From Paramecium sonneborni (taxonomy: Eukaryota > Ciliophora > Oligohymenophorea > Peniculida > Parameciidae): DNA of 64,000 nt. The notes below the pieces were generated by a model, which saw only the letters and a program-made list of their open reading frames with translations, searched no databases and was not told the origin of the DNA. The DNA is taken from positions 605,062 through 669,061 of the forward strand of contig CAJJDN010000033.1 of the NCBI GenBank assembly GCA_905182985.1, given 5' to 3'. Within the stretch, counting starts at the first letter, position 1, and each line of letters begins with the position of its first letter. Made by a program: the position numbers and the translations under genes. Below, in pieces: positions 49,542 to 61,590 of this stretch.

Positions 49542-50915
49542 GTAAAATCTTAATGATTTTCAATTTAGGGATATGATAGAATAAATAATTTGTAATAGTT
49601 CTTTCCTTGATCTTATACTACATAACTTAACAAAATACTGAAACCTTTCTCTCATTCAATTGTGAGCAGTTACTTAATAAGTTGTCAGCGAGGTATCATA
49701 TCCATAACCTTTATTTTATATTTAGAAAAACCAACATTTTTACAAAAGAGTATATATAATGTCCAGTATTACCTATATCATAGATATTAAAAACTATTTT
49801 TAATGGTATTTATTGCATTTTATCTCATTGATATTTAAGATAATAATAGATGAAAACTTTTAGACACTCATATTTGATTATTTCAGCAACTATGATATAT
49901 TTACTATTAAGCCATGAGGAGATCAATAGACTCAATTATTATACATAACTACAACCCATTATTGGAAGATCAGAGGAAGTCAAAATTTTTCAAAGATAGA
50001 TTCTCTTCAGCATACTATTATACAGTATATTTTAAAAATATAAAATTTGATATAACCAATTCACTTTACTAATTTATCAAATACTTTTGGGTTCTCTTTT
50101 TAAAGAATATGCAATACATGTGATTCTATTTCTTAATCTTATTTTTTGAAATAAATTGTTCTTAATAATGATTAAGTTAGATTTTCATGTTTTATTTAAT
50201 AAGAAATCAGATATATTTTAGATTCTTATTATTATTGAAATTATAAAATAAATGTTCTCCATTGCTATGATTTTAATAATTCTTCTCTAATCACATCCTT
50301 TATTATAAAACATTATTAAGTTTTACAATTAGCCTTAATATGAGATATATTTTATAGATTAAATGTACTGACGGATGCAATGAGAAATATAAATATATTC
50401 TTGCGATAAATTTTCAGGATCAATCACCAATATATTATTTCTTTGATTTTAAAATTTTTAATTCAGAAGCAATTACATATTCTCATAATCCAATTTATAT
50501 TATAAGTTTAAACTATCTATTTATTTCTACCTTAACTATTAATTGTAACTTTAAGAAATACTTTATACTATATTAATATTGATTAATTGAATTTACTATT
50601 ATTATAAATTAAAAATATTTTATTACCATTAAACTTAATATTTATTATCTTAGTTATCTTATTTATAAAATTCTTTATTTAGATTGCAAAATATTAATTT
50701 ACTATTTAAATTATTATATAGTGGTAATAACAGGACGCAATTCTTATTTATTTTTCATCTCATCAACCGTTACTTTATCATTCTGAATATTATTTTAGAG
50801 TTAAATCAAGGTTTAATAATAATTATAAATATTGATGGCAATTTAATAGATAGTTTAAGCTTTTGGATATTAAAGATTAATTTAATCATGTTGATATTAT
50901 TCCAATTATGGCAAT
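49542..50915. other. Gene-poor stretch, nothing supported
   Basis: 1.4 kb of A+T-rich sequence between two pseudogenes. No domain, repeat or regulatory signal can be read with confidence. Confidence 0.4.
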
Positions 50916-53400
50916 CAACCAAATGAACTACCTCCATTTATAAAGATTACAAGAAAGAAAATTCTATAATAATGAGCACCAAAATTTAATTCCTTTACAA
51001 ACTTATCCAAATTGACTATATCCATCATACCACCAATAATTCTCATTATATTCCAATAGAATTGATTAATAAATTATTGAGGTTCATTTATAGAAATTAG
51101 ATTATTGAAGATTCCATACCAAATAGCATTATTATCATATCAATAAAGAAAACACTATTATTTATTCCATTGTTATTTAAATTTTATTTGTAATTTTAAA
51201 ATTGCATCATTTATATAACCCAACTCAATATATTATTTAACTTTTTCTTTAGTCTAATTAATTATGAAGTATAGACATTATCTATTAAAGGAGTTCTATT
51301 AGTATTTATAAATACAAAATGTTTGAATTGCATTCATTTATTTAAATTATAAATATACGACATTTGATAGATTGATTTATTTAATCAAATTGAGAAGATA
51401 ATCAAAGTTACTTATCTTTTCTATAAGTCATTAATTACTTATCTATGAATTCTTACAATTCTATTGGTTTAGTTTAACTACTAAATATAATCCATTTGAT
51501 GACTTTAATTATGCTAAAATACTCTTATTACAAGATATATTCCTATAAATAGAATAAGACTCTGTAACTTTTAGATAGCAAGTAATTCTTACTAATTAAA
51601 ATAATATTGTAAAATTGTATTATTATATGGTGATTTCTAATTAAATAATTAATCTAACTTTCCTTCCTATATTTATTTTCACTATCTAATATCAAACAAA
51701 ACAAAATATATATAGTATTATTATTCATTATAGCAAACACTTAATATCCGAGCAGAACATTATAATACATATCATAATGAATATGGATAACTCTAAAACA
51801 TTTAATAATATTATTAATTTAATTCATTAAAGTGCGAGCTAATAAAGTTTATAACTCTAAATTATTTATGCATTGAAATTCTAATAATAAAATTTGATGA
51901 TTTGAAATATTTTTATTAGAATCAAATAGTGTAAAATTAATTAATGAAGTCATGCTCTTATGTTATATCATTACTTTTAAAAATTGTATTTCTATTATGA
52001 TATACTAAATTATTGAAAATCTTCATCATCATAAGCGTCTATTTCGATATATAGAATATTATTTTATTTCGTTGATTATAATAGTGTTTTATCATTTTAA
52101 TTTGTGTAATCTTATTCAATTTTAAGTTGAAATAACTCTTAAATTAATTTACTCTTTCCTTTATTTGGTGTACTATAAACTAATATTAAATTGCTTTCAT
52201 TCAACAGATTATTCATTTATTTCATTTCATATCTATTTTCTTCTCTTTTTGGAAAATATTCATTACCAATTCAATTTTATTGTTTTCAAAGTTTTGGTCA
52301 TTTTATTGAATGAATTAAATTTAACAAAATTAAACAATTCATTACAAAATACACTAATTAAAACTTATCAAATTTATTAATATTTTAAATATATCTTATT
52401 TAAGATATCATTAAGATCGGAATGAACTTCTGATATTAAATTTAGAAAATTTTATTTTATAATTTCAATTATCTTCCTTCTAAATCTTAAATTTGCAATT
52501 GGTATCATTAAGCTGTACATATATAATTAAATATTATATTAATTAGAATTATGAGAGTATGACTAATTAATTTGATTGAATGTATCCATAAATGCATTAC
52601 AATAAGAAATTATATTCATCACTGATAATTTAATCTATTTATAATAACGTCCTAATATTTATGAATATTGAGTAATAATATAATACTTACTAGAATCAAT
52701 AAAATGTCGCAATCTATTAATTTCAAAAGCTTGATTTAGAAAGATATAGAGAGAATTTAGACATTTAAATCACTAATGAAATTATTCACCAAAAACTCAA
52801 ATTAATATTGAATTTTATTATTTATAAAGTTAACTATATTATTTTCATCATCATAAATATATTTCAATTATTTAATATAGAAATAATCTTTTTCGCTATT
52901 CATTTAAAATAAGTTAATTTGTTATATTGAATGTTTTTGATTATTCAAACTCATAATGATAGCAATTTATCTTAATTAGTATTTAATTGATTATTTTTTA
53001 GAAAATATTAATTTATTAGCATTTTAAAGAATATCATCTACATCAAAGTATATGTGATTGTCATACTGATATAAATTATTTAGATTGGGTATTATAATAT
53101 ATGCTAATAGCATTTTTTACAATTTATTTCCTCCCCTTTTCAACAGTTCTAACCAATCATCTATCTCTCCTTTCTTTGAACAATATTTTACGGCAATTTA
53201 ATCATTTTCTTTTGAATATAAAGATGCAACTGCTTTATTATAATCAAATTAATGAATATTTTAAAAAAAAAACCTAAATATTGTTATATAGCAGCTGGGT
53301 GTTTAACTTCAGAAACAACCTTATTAAATTATGGATTAGGAACAAAATTAAATCTTGGAAATAAATATTTCTTCTATTCAAATTATTCATTTAATTACTA
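50916..53400 (-). pseudogene. Relic of a large P-loop protein
   Basis: Reading down the minus strand, long coding-like segments follow one another: FDYNKAVASLYSKENDQI and EIDDWLELLKRGGNKL (about 53230-53080, open for over 200 codons), then EVHSDLNDILNKIY (about 52420). A Walker-A-like STPNKGKSKLIQELF comes near 52180, with a Walker-B-like NILYIEIDAYDDEDF near 52040. Further helical segments end in NIMRIIGGMMDIVNLDKF and ELNFGAHYYRIFFLV (about 51040-50960). In-frame TGA codons occur at 52368-52370 and elsewhere, and the reading frame carries on unchanged after several of them, as expected for nonsense mutations. This was once a protein of over 700 residues with an ATP-binding domain; I cannot name the family. 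Confidence 0.55.
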
Positions 53401-54929
53401 AATTCTGCTTTTACAATTTAAAAGTTAAATTGTAAGGTTTTTCAAAGAATTTTATGATTCATTAAAAATATTATTTTTAGCAAAAACTGTAAAACAAAAT
53501 TAAATTATTTCACACATATTTTTTAAGACTTTTTAATTGTAAATATGATTTAGATGAGAACTTTAAAATTTGATGAAATTCAAATTGTTCCAAAAACAAT
53601 AAATATTTATTAAATGTTGTGTAAGCTTTATGTCTAAGAATAATTATCTAGTTGTTATTCATTATTTATTTATTAATCATATATTGAAAAATGTAATTTT
53701 GAATTATTTGTAGATGAATAAAGAAAAATAAAATTTAATTAAAATATCCCACCTTCATCAACTATGCTATCGTTTACACCAAATGGAAATAATACATAAT
53801 AGAGCAAATGAAACATAAAAAGTAATTGTGCTCCAATTATAGGAAAAAAAAACCAAGATTATAAGGCAAATAATAAATTACTGGGAATAGAAAATATAGT
53901 AAGTATTTCTTATTAAGCAATAAAGATATTTAAAAGATTTTAGTGAGAAGAATTTGAGTCTTAGAATAAAATAGAAAATGAAGTAATAGAAGTAACAGAT
54001 TTAGCTGAAAATACAGGTGTAATAGATTCTATCAAACAATTTTAGGAAGAGAATAAAACAATAAATACAAATAGTGATAGGAAAGCTCATTATAGGTGAG
54101 AATTTAATGTGAAATTGATCAACTAAAAAAGCAGTTATAGTTATTATTAAGGAAATAAAAAGTATAATTGAATATGGCTGATAAAGTACCTTACTATTCC
54201 ACAAAAAAAGATTATTAAGCTCATATGTAATAAGAATGAGAAAAAAATTGATAATTTGTTAATACAAATTATTCATTTATTTTTTACTGTTTCCTATTAT
54301 TGATTCTTTAGTTTTGTATTGATTTTTAAGCTATTAAGAATTTTAGTTTTAACTCTATTCTTATTTAAATAATATATTACATACTATTTAAATATTTTAG
54401 TTATTAAGATTTAAAACTTAGATTGACTATAACTTTAGTTAAAGCAGGAGTAGAACATCTCAATATTTTTCAGTACAAACTTTAATCATTTATAATTAAT
54501 AATCAATATCTAATGCAAATTTATGATATATGATAAATTATAACAGAAATAGGAATACTTTTGAATAGAGAAGATTTATTTAATCTCTGATAAACTTAGT
54601 AGGTCATTTTAATATGAATGAAGTGATGAAATTGAAATAGAACAAGTTATTTAATTGGATAAAACCAATATTGATTATTTAAATAGAAATACCATTATTG
54701 AAATTAAAATTATTATATATCATTTTAGATTATAAATAAAGCTCATTATATTAATACAATTATAATAAATTGGCTATATAAATATTTAAATATTATTAAT
54801 TCTATTTATTCATGAAATTTAAAATATAAATAAAATTTACATACTATTTAATTCTTTCTAATCTAAACTAAATCTTCTTTATATAAATGAGACAATTATT
54901 AGAAAGATAATTAATAGTAATAATAAAAA
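53401..54929. other. Gene-poor stretch with a short coding-like scrap
   Basis: On the plus strand about 53945-54100 reads NKIENEVIEVTDLAENTGVI, and about 53710-53810 reads KFNQNIPPSSTMLSFTPNG. Both are cut by TGA. Nothing else is supported. Confidence 0.4.
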
Positions 54930-55353
54930 ATGGTAAGAACTAAAATAAAACGCAAGAAAAAGTACTACTGGAAATAAAAAAACCAAGAAAATATCTAGCC
55001 ACAAAGCAGCAAGAAAACTGGTTCAGCCGCTGATGGTACTACAATGGATTGAAAAACCACATAAATTTAGACTTGGAACAGTAGCTTTAAGAGAAATTAA
55101 AAAATATCAAAAGTCTACTGAATTATTAATAGAAAGTTATAAAGATTAGTTGGTAAGAGATATAGCTCATGATTTGATTTCTCACTAGAACTTAGATTTT
55201 AGAGTTTTGTTATTTTGGCACTTTAGGAAACAGCTGAATAATTTTTAGTAGGACTATTTGAAGGTGTCATTTATGCAAGAGCAGTAACTATTATGTAAAG
55301 AGGCATCCAATTAGCTCTAAGATTAAGAGAAGAAGATTTTAATTAATACGTTT
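54930..55353 (+). pseudogene. Histone H3 (variant) pseudogene
   Basis: Starts MVRTK like an H3 tail. After a shift it reads [10 protein letters not shown], then [20 protein letters not shown] followed by STELLIE, the alphaN/alpha1 region of H3. After another shift it reads AEQFLVGLFEGVIYARAVTI and QRGIQLALRLREED, the alpha2/alpha3 core. The loop 1 to alpha2 stretch is altered, and the LPFQRLVREIAQDF part is only partly kept (QLVRDIAHDL). Two to three frame changes are needed to read it, so it is not functional as written. A 23-nt intron could bridge one break, but it would remove the conserved ALQ before the Glu. The divergent tail suggests descent from an H3 variant rather than the major H3. 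Confidence 0.75.
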
Positions 55354-56167
55354 ATAAATATGAAGTTTTTTTACTAAATTAATATATTAAATTATTAATT
55401 AACATAAATGTCAGGATTAATTGAGGTTTAAAAAAGTGTTACTATGAATTTTAATAAATCAAATTGCCTTCTACTTTTTATATAAGATATTGAAGAACAA
55501 TATATATACTATTGATGTGTCAATCATTTTGTTGCAGGATCTATCTATGCTTATCATTTTGGTCTTTCATCTTTTGAAAAATAAAGTATAATATTCTTAT
55601 TTATTTCTAGTTTAAATTGGGATTATTAACTCAGATTAGCCAGAATTCTCTTTTATTATAGATCATGAGAAGTTTTAAAGATTCAAAACACGAGGTCATT
55701 TTTGAAAAAAATAAAAAAGAAACTTTATAAAATATCTTGTTTGTCTTTGAATAAAAGATTGCCTAAGGACTCATAGTTTTCGTGATCAGCTCATCTTTGT
55801 ATTTCTTATTTAAGAATAATTTGAATCCAATATAATTGGCCATTTTAGGAACAATAACCTGAAGTAGTAAGGATGATAGGAGAATTGTAATTAATAACTG
55901 AAGGAATTGATAAATAATTATAAAAAGAAGATTTATAATTATTAGAAGGATTTGAATGAGAAGGAGACAAATATATCAAAAAGAAAAAATATTTGTTATA
56001 GATTTATTAACAAGGAGAATTAGTTAGATTAAAAATAGAGTTAAAATAAAAATTGAGAATGGAACTCTATGTGTCTATTTATGATACTATATACTGATTT
56101 AATTGTTTAACCTCTTATTATTTTCTGAAAGTAGAAAATTCACTTTAACCACGAAATCCATCATTCA
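55354..56167. other. Gene-poor stretch with a coding-like scrap
   Basis: About 55845-55960 on the plus strand reads PEVVRMIGELQLITEGI followed by LQKEDLQLLEGFE, which looks like the end of a dead gene. The rest shows no gene. Confidence 0.4.
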
Positions 56168-56607
56168 TATCATCATATGGTTTAAATTTACAATTTTATG
56201 CACACAAATCAAAACAATAAGGTTCTAATTTAATTATTTATTACTAGATTTATTGAGTTCTTCTTTACATAATTCTTTCATTTTTGTATAATTAAATTAT
56301 TGTTCAAATCCTTTCGAGCAATCATAAATTTATTTTAATATTGGAACCTAAATATTAATTTATGGCTACATACCTTGCAGTTCCTGACATTCCTTTATTT
56401 TATGCTTAAGAAATAATAACTCTTATTCTTAAATTTTATAATTGTCTTATAGAGCTAAATATAGTTTTGCTAATCCAAAATCTATTAAATAAATGTATGA
56501 TGATTTCCATTACTTCTGACTAAGAAATTCTCAGGTTTGATATCTTTCTCAATAAATTTTCTTTTATGAACTGCTTTATTAGCTGAATAAATAATACAAG
56601 TTTCTAT
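56168..56607 (-). pseudogene. Casein kinase I pseudogene fragment
   Basis: The minus strand reads EKDIKPENFLVRSNGNHH, equivalent to the HRDIKPENFL catalytic loop with the His-Arg-Asp changed to Glu-Lys-Asp. Next, after a frame change, comes the DFG region (LIDFGLAKLY). Then MSGTARYVAINQYLG, the CK1-specific TGTARYAS-type segment. It ends with KGFEQQFNYTKMKELCKEEL, the CK1 C-lobe helix. The N-lobe with the ATP-binding loop is absent, and the middle of the C-lobe is deleted. It is a truncated, frameshifted CK1 relic. Confidence 0.65.
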
Positions 56608-56742
56608 TTTTCTGTGTCAAAATCATTGAATCCATTATGGTTAGTCTTTTTTTCAGAAATATGATTTCTAATTAAGATTAAAAAATAACTTTAATAAGAT
56701 ATACAAAAGATTAATAATTACTATTTATAACATATAAAAATA

Positions 56743-59700
56743 ATGAATAAAAACGAGAGTTGTGAATCAAAATTTAAAAAGTAGAACAATTTAATATAAT
56801 ATTCAATTAAAGTAATGATAAAAACATTAATGTAAATACAACAAGCAAATAAAGAGTATTAAACGCTTTTAAAATAAAAAAATGTAATCAAATATTCAAA
56901 GAAGGAGATTATAGTATAATAATAATCTTATATAGAATATAATATCAATGAAGAAAAATAAAGGTGAGAAATTTAGTCATTTGTTTATGAAAAGTAAATC
57001 TAAATTAATATTAAAAATAACTAGAAATTGCTTCAAAAAAGTTAAATAGATAGGAAGAAGCATTATAATATTATGATTATTATAACAATATAGGTTAATT
57101 GGAATTTATATTAAAATCAAGCTCTTGTATTATAAAGCTTAAACAGATTTGAAGAAGCATTATAATATTATGATTACGCAATTTAAAAAAATCCTGAAGA
57201 TTTTAATGCATATAACAATAAAGGTAAATTGGAATTTATATTAAAATCAAGCTGATGCATTATAAAAGTTAAACAGATTTGAAGAAGCATTATAATATTA
57301 TGATTATGCAATTTAAAAAAATCCTGAAGATTTTAATGCATTTAACAATAAAGGTAAATTGGAATTTATATTAAAATCAAGCTGATGCATTATAAAAGTT
57401 AAACAGATTTGAAGAAGCATTATAATATTATGATTATGCAATTTAAAAAAATCCTGAAGATTTTAATGCATTTAACAATAAAGGTAAATTGGAATTTATA
57501 TTAAAATCAAGCTGATGCATTATAAAAGTTAAACAGATTTGAAGAAGCATTATAATATTATGATTATGCAATTTAAAAAAATCCTGAAGATTTTAATGCA
57601 TTTAACAATAAAGGTAAATTGGAATTTATATTAAAATCAAGCTGATGCATTATAAAAGTTAAACAGATTTGAAGAAGCATTATAATATTATGATTATGCA
57701 ATTTAAAAAAATCCTGAAGATTTTAATGCATTTAACAATAAAGGTAAATTGGAATTTATATTAAAATCAAGCTGATGCATTATAAAAGTTAAACAGATTT
57801 GAAGAAGCATTATAATATTATGATTATGCAATTTAAAAAAATCCTGAAGATTTTAATGCATTTAACAATAAAGGTAAATTGGAATTTATATTAAAATCAA
57901 GCTGATGCATTATAAAAGTTAAACAGATTTGAAGAAGCATTATAATATTATGATTATGCAATTTAAAAAAATCCTGAAGATTTTAATGCATTTAACAATA
58001 AAGGTAAATTGGAATTTATATTAAAATCAAGCTGATGCATTATAAAAGTTAAACAGATTTGAAGAAGCATTATAATATTATGATTATGCAATTTAAAAAA
58101 ATCCTGAAGATTTTAATGCATTTAACAATAAAGGTAAATTGGAATTTATATTAAAATCAAGCTGATGCATTATAAAAGTTAAACAGATTTGAAGAAGCAT
58201 TATAATATTATGATTATGCAATTTAAAAAAATCCTAAAAATGCTTAAATTTACAATAATAAAGGTAAATTTAAAATAATGTCTATAATATTCAGCTTGCA
58301 CTTTAGAAGATTTAAATAGATTTGAAGAAGCTTTGACAGAATATGACTTTGCAATTTAAAGAAATCCTGAAAATTATCATGTATTTTTTAATAAAGGTTA
58401 TTACTTTACTTATAAGATAGCGCTAACATTATAAAATTTAAATCGGTTTGAAGAAGCTTTATAATATTTTGATTATTCAATTTAAAAAAATCCTAAAGAT
58501 TATAAGGCTTTTTTGAATAAAGGTAAATAGTTTTGGTAAATAGCTAATTTATTACAAAGTTTAAATAGATTTGAAGAAGCTTAAAAATATTATGATTATG
58601 CTAAAAATCCTTAAGATTATATTAAAAAAAGTTAAATTACTTGATTTATATAAAATAGCTAAAGTATAGGAAAGCATTAATCATTATTTAAAAGTTTTTA
58701 AAAAAAATGATTATTCGATTGAAAAAAATACTGAAGATTATAAAGCATATTTAAATAAAGGTAATTAATTAAAAAATGTTACATATTTAGCAATGATATT
58801 ATAAAATTTAATTGGATTTGAAGTGGCTTTATAATAATTTGATAACGATATTTAAAACAATCCTGACAACATTTGCTTGAACAATAAAGGTAATCCAAAT
58901 TAATGAAAATTTAGCAATGATGTTACAAAAGTAAAATGAAGAAGCTTTAAAATATTATGATTATGAAAATTAAAATAATTCTGAAGATTCACTGTTGTAC
59001 TATGGAAAAGGTAAAAACAAATAAAATAGTAAAATATAGCTATTAAATTAGATAAATTAAATAGATTTGAAGAAGCAAAATAATATGATTTTGCAATTTA
59101 AAAAAATCCTGAAGTTTCTCATAATGAAGGTAGAAATTAATAAAATTTAATAATTAGTACATACATTAATCAAGTTAAATAAATTTGAAAAAGCTTTAGA
59201 AATTTTTGATAACTCTATTTAATCAAAAGCTGAAAATTCTTACTTATACAACAATAAAGGTAAAATTTATAAAATATATCAACAAAGCAAAGATATTATT
59301 TAATTTAAATAGATTCGAAGAAGCTTTACAATATTTCGATAAAGCTATTTAAATAAATCCTGAAAATCCTTACTTTTACTATAATAAAGGTAAAATTGAT
59401 AAAATAATAAATAAAGCAATGATATTATTAAATTTAAATAGATCTGAAGATGCTTTAGAATATTTTGATAAAGCAATTAAAATAAACCCTGAAGATTCTT
59501 GCTTTTACAATAAAAAAGGTAAAATTACTAAAATGTCTAATATAAAGCATCTACTTTAGAAGATTTAAATCGATTTGAAGAAGCTTTAACAGAATATGAC
59601 TTTGCAATTCAAAAAAATCCTGAAGATTATATGACTTTTTTCAATAAAGGTAAAATATTTTGAATCTCTAGCAAATTTATTACAAAAATTAAAGAAATAT

Positions 59701-59936
59701 GAAGAAGCTTTAAAATATTATGAAATAGCCATTAATAGAAATCCCAATATTCCACATTTTTATACTGCAAAAGGTATTTTTTTTTAGTAAATTAAGGTGA
59801 TTTACTTCTAAATATGAATCGACATGAAGAAGCAATATAATCTTATGAGTATGCCATAAATAGAAATCCTGATGAGCTGCATTTTTAATCTGAAAAAGGT
59901 ATTTTTTTCCATTTATCGTAACGACTTTAATGTTGA
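56743..59936 (+). CDS. TPR-repeat protein with one intron per repeat
   Basis: Begins MNKNESCESKFK and, after a 32-nt and a 22-nt intron, reads RVLNAFKIKKCNQIFKEGDY before the repeat region. About 23 TPR units follow, typically of 34 residues (ALQKLNRFEEALQYYDYAIQ, then KNPEDFNAFNNK). Every unit is separated from the next by its own 21 to 31-nt intron at the same place, after the first base of the codon following AAT AAA. Nearly all units keep the frame. The last reads NMNRHEEAIQSYEYAINRNP, and the stop is TGA 59934-59936. TPR superhelices bind proteins. One problem: TGA at 56965-56967 lies in frame just before the first repeat, so either a 5' intron is mis-read or the gene is recently damaged at its start. 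Confidence 0.7.
57122..58160 (+). repeat. Tandem 130-bp exon-plus-intron units
   Basis: Eight units of exactly 130 bp: 102 bp of TPR coding sequence plus a 28-bp intron (introns start at 57224, 57354, and so on every 130 bp). The first (57122-57251) differs at a few positions; the next seven appear identical including the introns. A further, partly diverged unit follows at 58161. Identity of coding and intron sequence alike indicates very recent unequal exchange or gene conversion. Diverged units with the same layout continue to about 59890. Confidence 0.92.
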
Positions 59937-61589
59937 TAAAAATTCTGAGAAGGCCATTATTCAGTGAAAAGTAGGTTTTGATTATTATCAATAAAGAAGA
60001 ATTATAAAATTATTACAACCCCATATTATACAAAAGTTATTTTATATCATAAATAAATTATTTCATATGAATTATATTTATTTTTTTCCCCAACCCAAAA
60101 TAATAAGTATCGCCCATTGTTTGTAACGGTTCCATTTATATTCCAAAATTCACAATCTAATTATTCAACAACAGATAAAAATCCATTTTTTTTTACTTCA
60201 AGAATAATAATATGGCACACATGTCGTAGGCATATAATTTTTTTCTCTTCATTATAAATTATAGGGAAATGAGCTATATTAATAAAAGTTCCATTAACTT
60301 TTTCAAATTTAACTTCCTTTTTTATATTTTCTTGAAATTTACCATCTTGAAATTCAAATACACATAAAATGTTTCTATTATATGGTATCCAAATAAATAA
60401 GTCTTCTTAAAGAAATTTGACGTGCATTCCAATTCCTTTTTCTAATTAAGTAACATCATACTAAAACTTCCATAATGCATTTGATTCCTTGATCCAAATT
60501 TTTATTTTTGAATCATGTCCGCTTGAAACCAATACTTTATCTGATTGATTTAAGCTTAATGAATGAACGCAACCGGTATGATTTTCTAATGAATATAGAA
60601 ATTTTAATTCATTGTTGTTGAAATCTACATTCCATATTTTTATTGATTTATCTTGACTACCTGAAATTAATTAATCTTCTTTTTAAGTTAAGATTATACA
60701 AGTAATCAATCCTTTATGCTCTTTGCCTGGTTTAGAACTTTACCATTGACTATTACTTTGTTATTTCCACATTCTAATTGTCTTATCAATTGATCCTGAG
60801 ATGAAATAATTATTAATCTGACTAAATACCAAACAACTCACGGCACTTGTATGTTCGAAAATTGAATGGGTTTTTTCTATTTTTCCATTATTAAAATTCC
60901 AAATTTCTATTTTCTTTCCATTTGTTGATACCATAAGCCTTCCTGCAGGATCAAATACAATTGCCTAACACTCTTCAGATTGTTCAATAGAATCATCAAT
61001 TAATTATAATTTACAGGGAAATATTTATTGTTCTTAAAGTTATATTTTCTGATTGTCATAGGAGTAATCCATTCGGTTCAAAATATCATTACAATTTTGA
61101 TAAAAACTAAAAGATTAAAATATTTATAGTGTGGAATTAACTTTTTTTCTCAAATTATCATTTGTACTTTTAATTTTATCTAATATATTAGCCAGATCAT
61201 TCTAAGTTGATTATTTAGTTAACTCTTCATAGAAACTATAGACTTCATACTATAAACCTAATGTTTTTAAATTTTCCTCCCATTGATTTGAGTTATAAAT
61301 CAATTTATCTAATAATTAGATGATAGAAGTTTTAAAATTATAGATTGTGCCCTAAAATTTCAATATTTTCTAAATATTTTATTCAATGTGATTTGCTATA
61401 TCTTCTAAGTATTTTTTTTAATGATTTTCAATGTCCTGTTTAACTTTTTCAATCCCCTCCATCTTTCCATCATATTGAGAAAATTCAATACATTTCTAAC
61501 ACTTGAGTCTTTCAATTAATGTTAATTTATAATCTTGCAGAATCATCAACAAAGGCCTTTTGTGTTTGTTACAAATTAGATCCTCTTCA
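59908..61589. repeat. Contig-overlap duplicate, copy 1 (1682 bp)
   Basis: Bases 59908-61589 recur exactly at 61591-63272 with one N (61590) between. Assembly artefact of the same type as the two earlier ones. It starts 28 bp before the TPR stop codon. Confidence 0.93.
60047..61589 (-). CDS. Duplicate of WD40 gene lacking its first codons (assembly copy)
   Basis: Identical to the complete gene at 61730-63298 but cut at the N, losing the first 26 nt of coding sequence. It should be merged with the complete copy. Confidence 0.85.
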
Positions 61590-61590
61590 N

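Noticed and set aside
50916..53400. TGA recoded as an amino acid in this region
   Set aside because: All intact genes end at TGA and avoid it internally; the in-frame TGAs cluster with frameshifts in relics, which fits nonsense mutation better.
57122..58160. CRISPR-like array of 130-bp units
   Set aside because: There are no unique spacers: the whole unit repeats, and it translates as TPR with an intron, in a eukaryotic genome.
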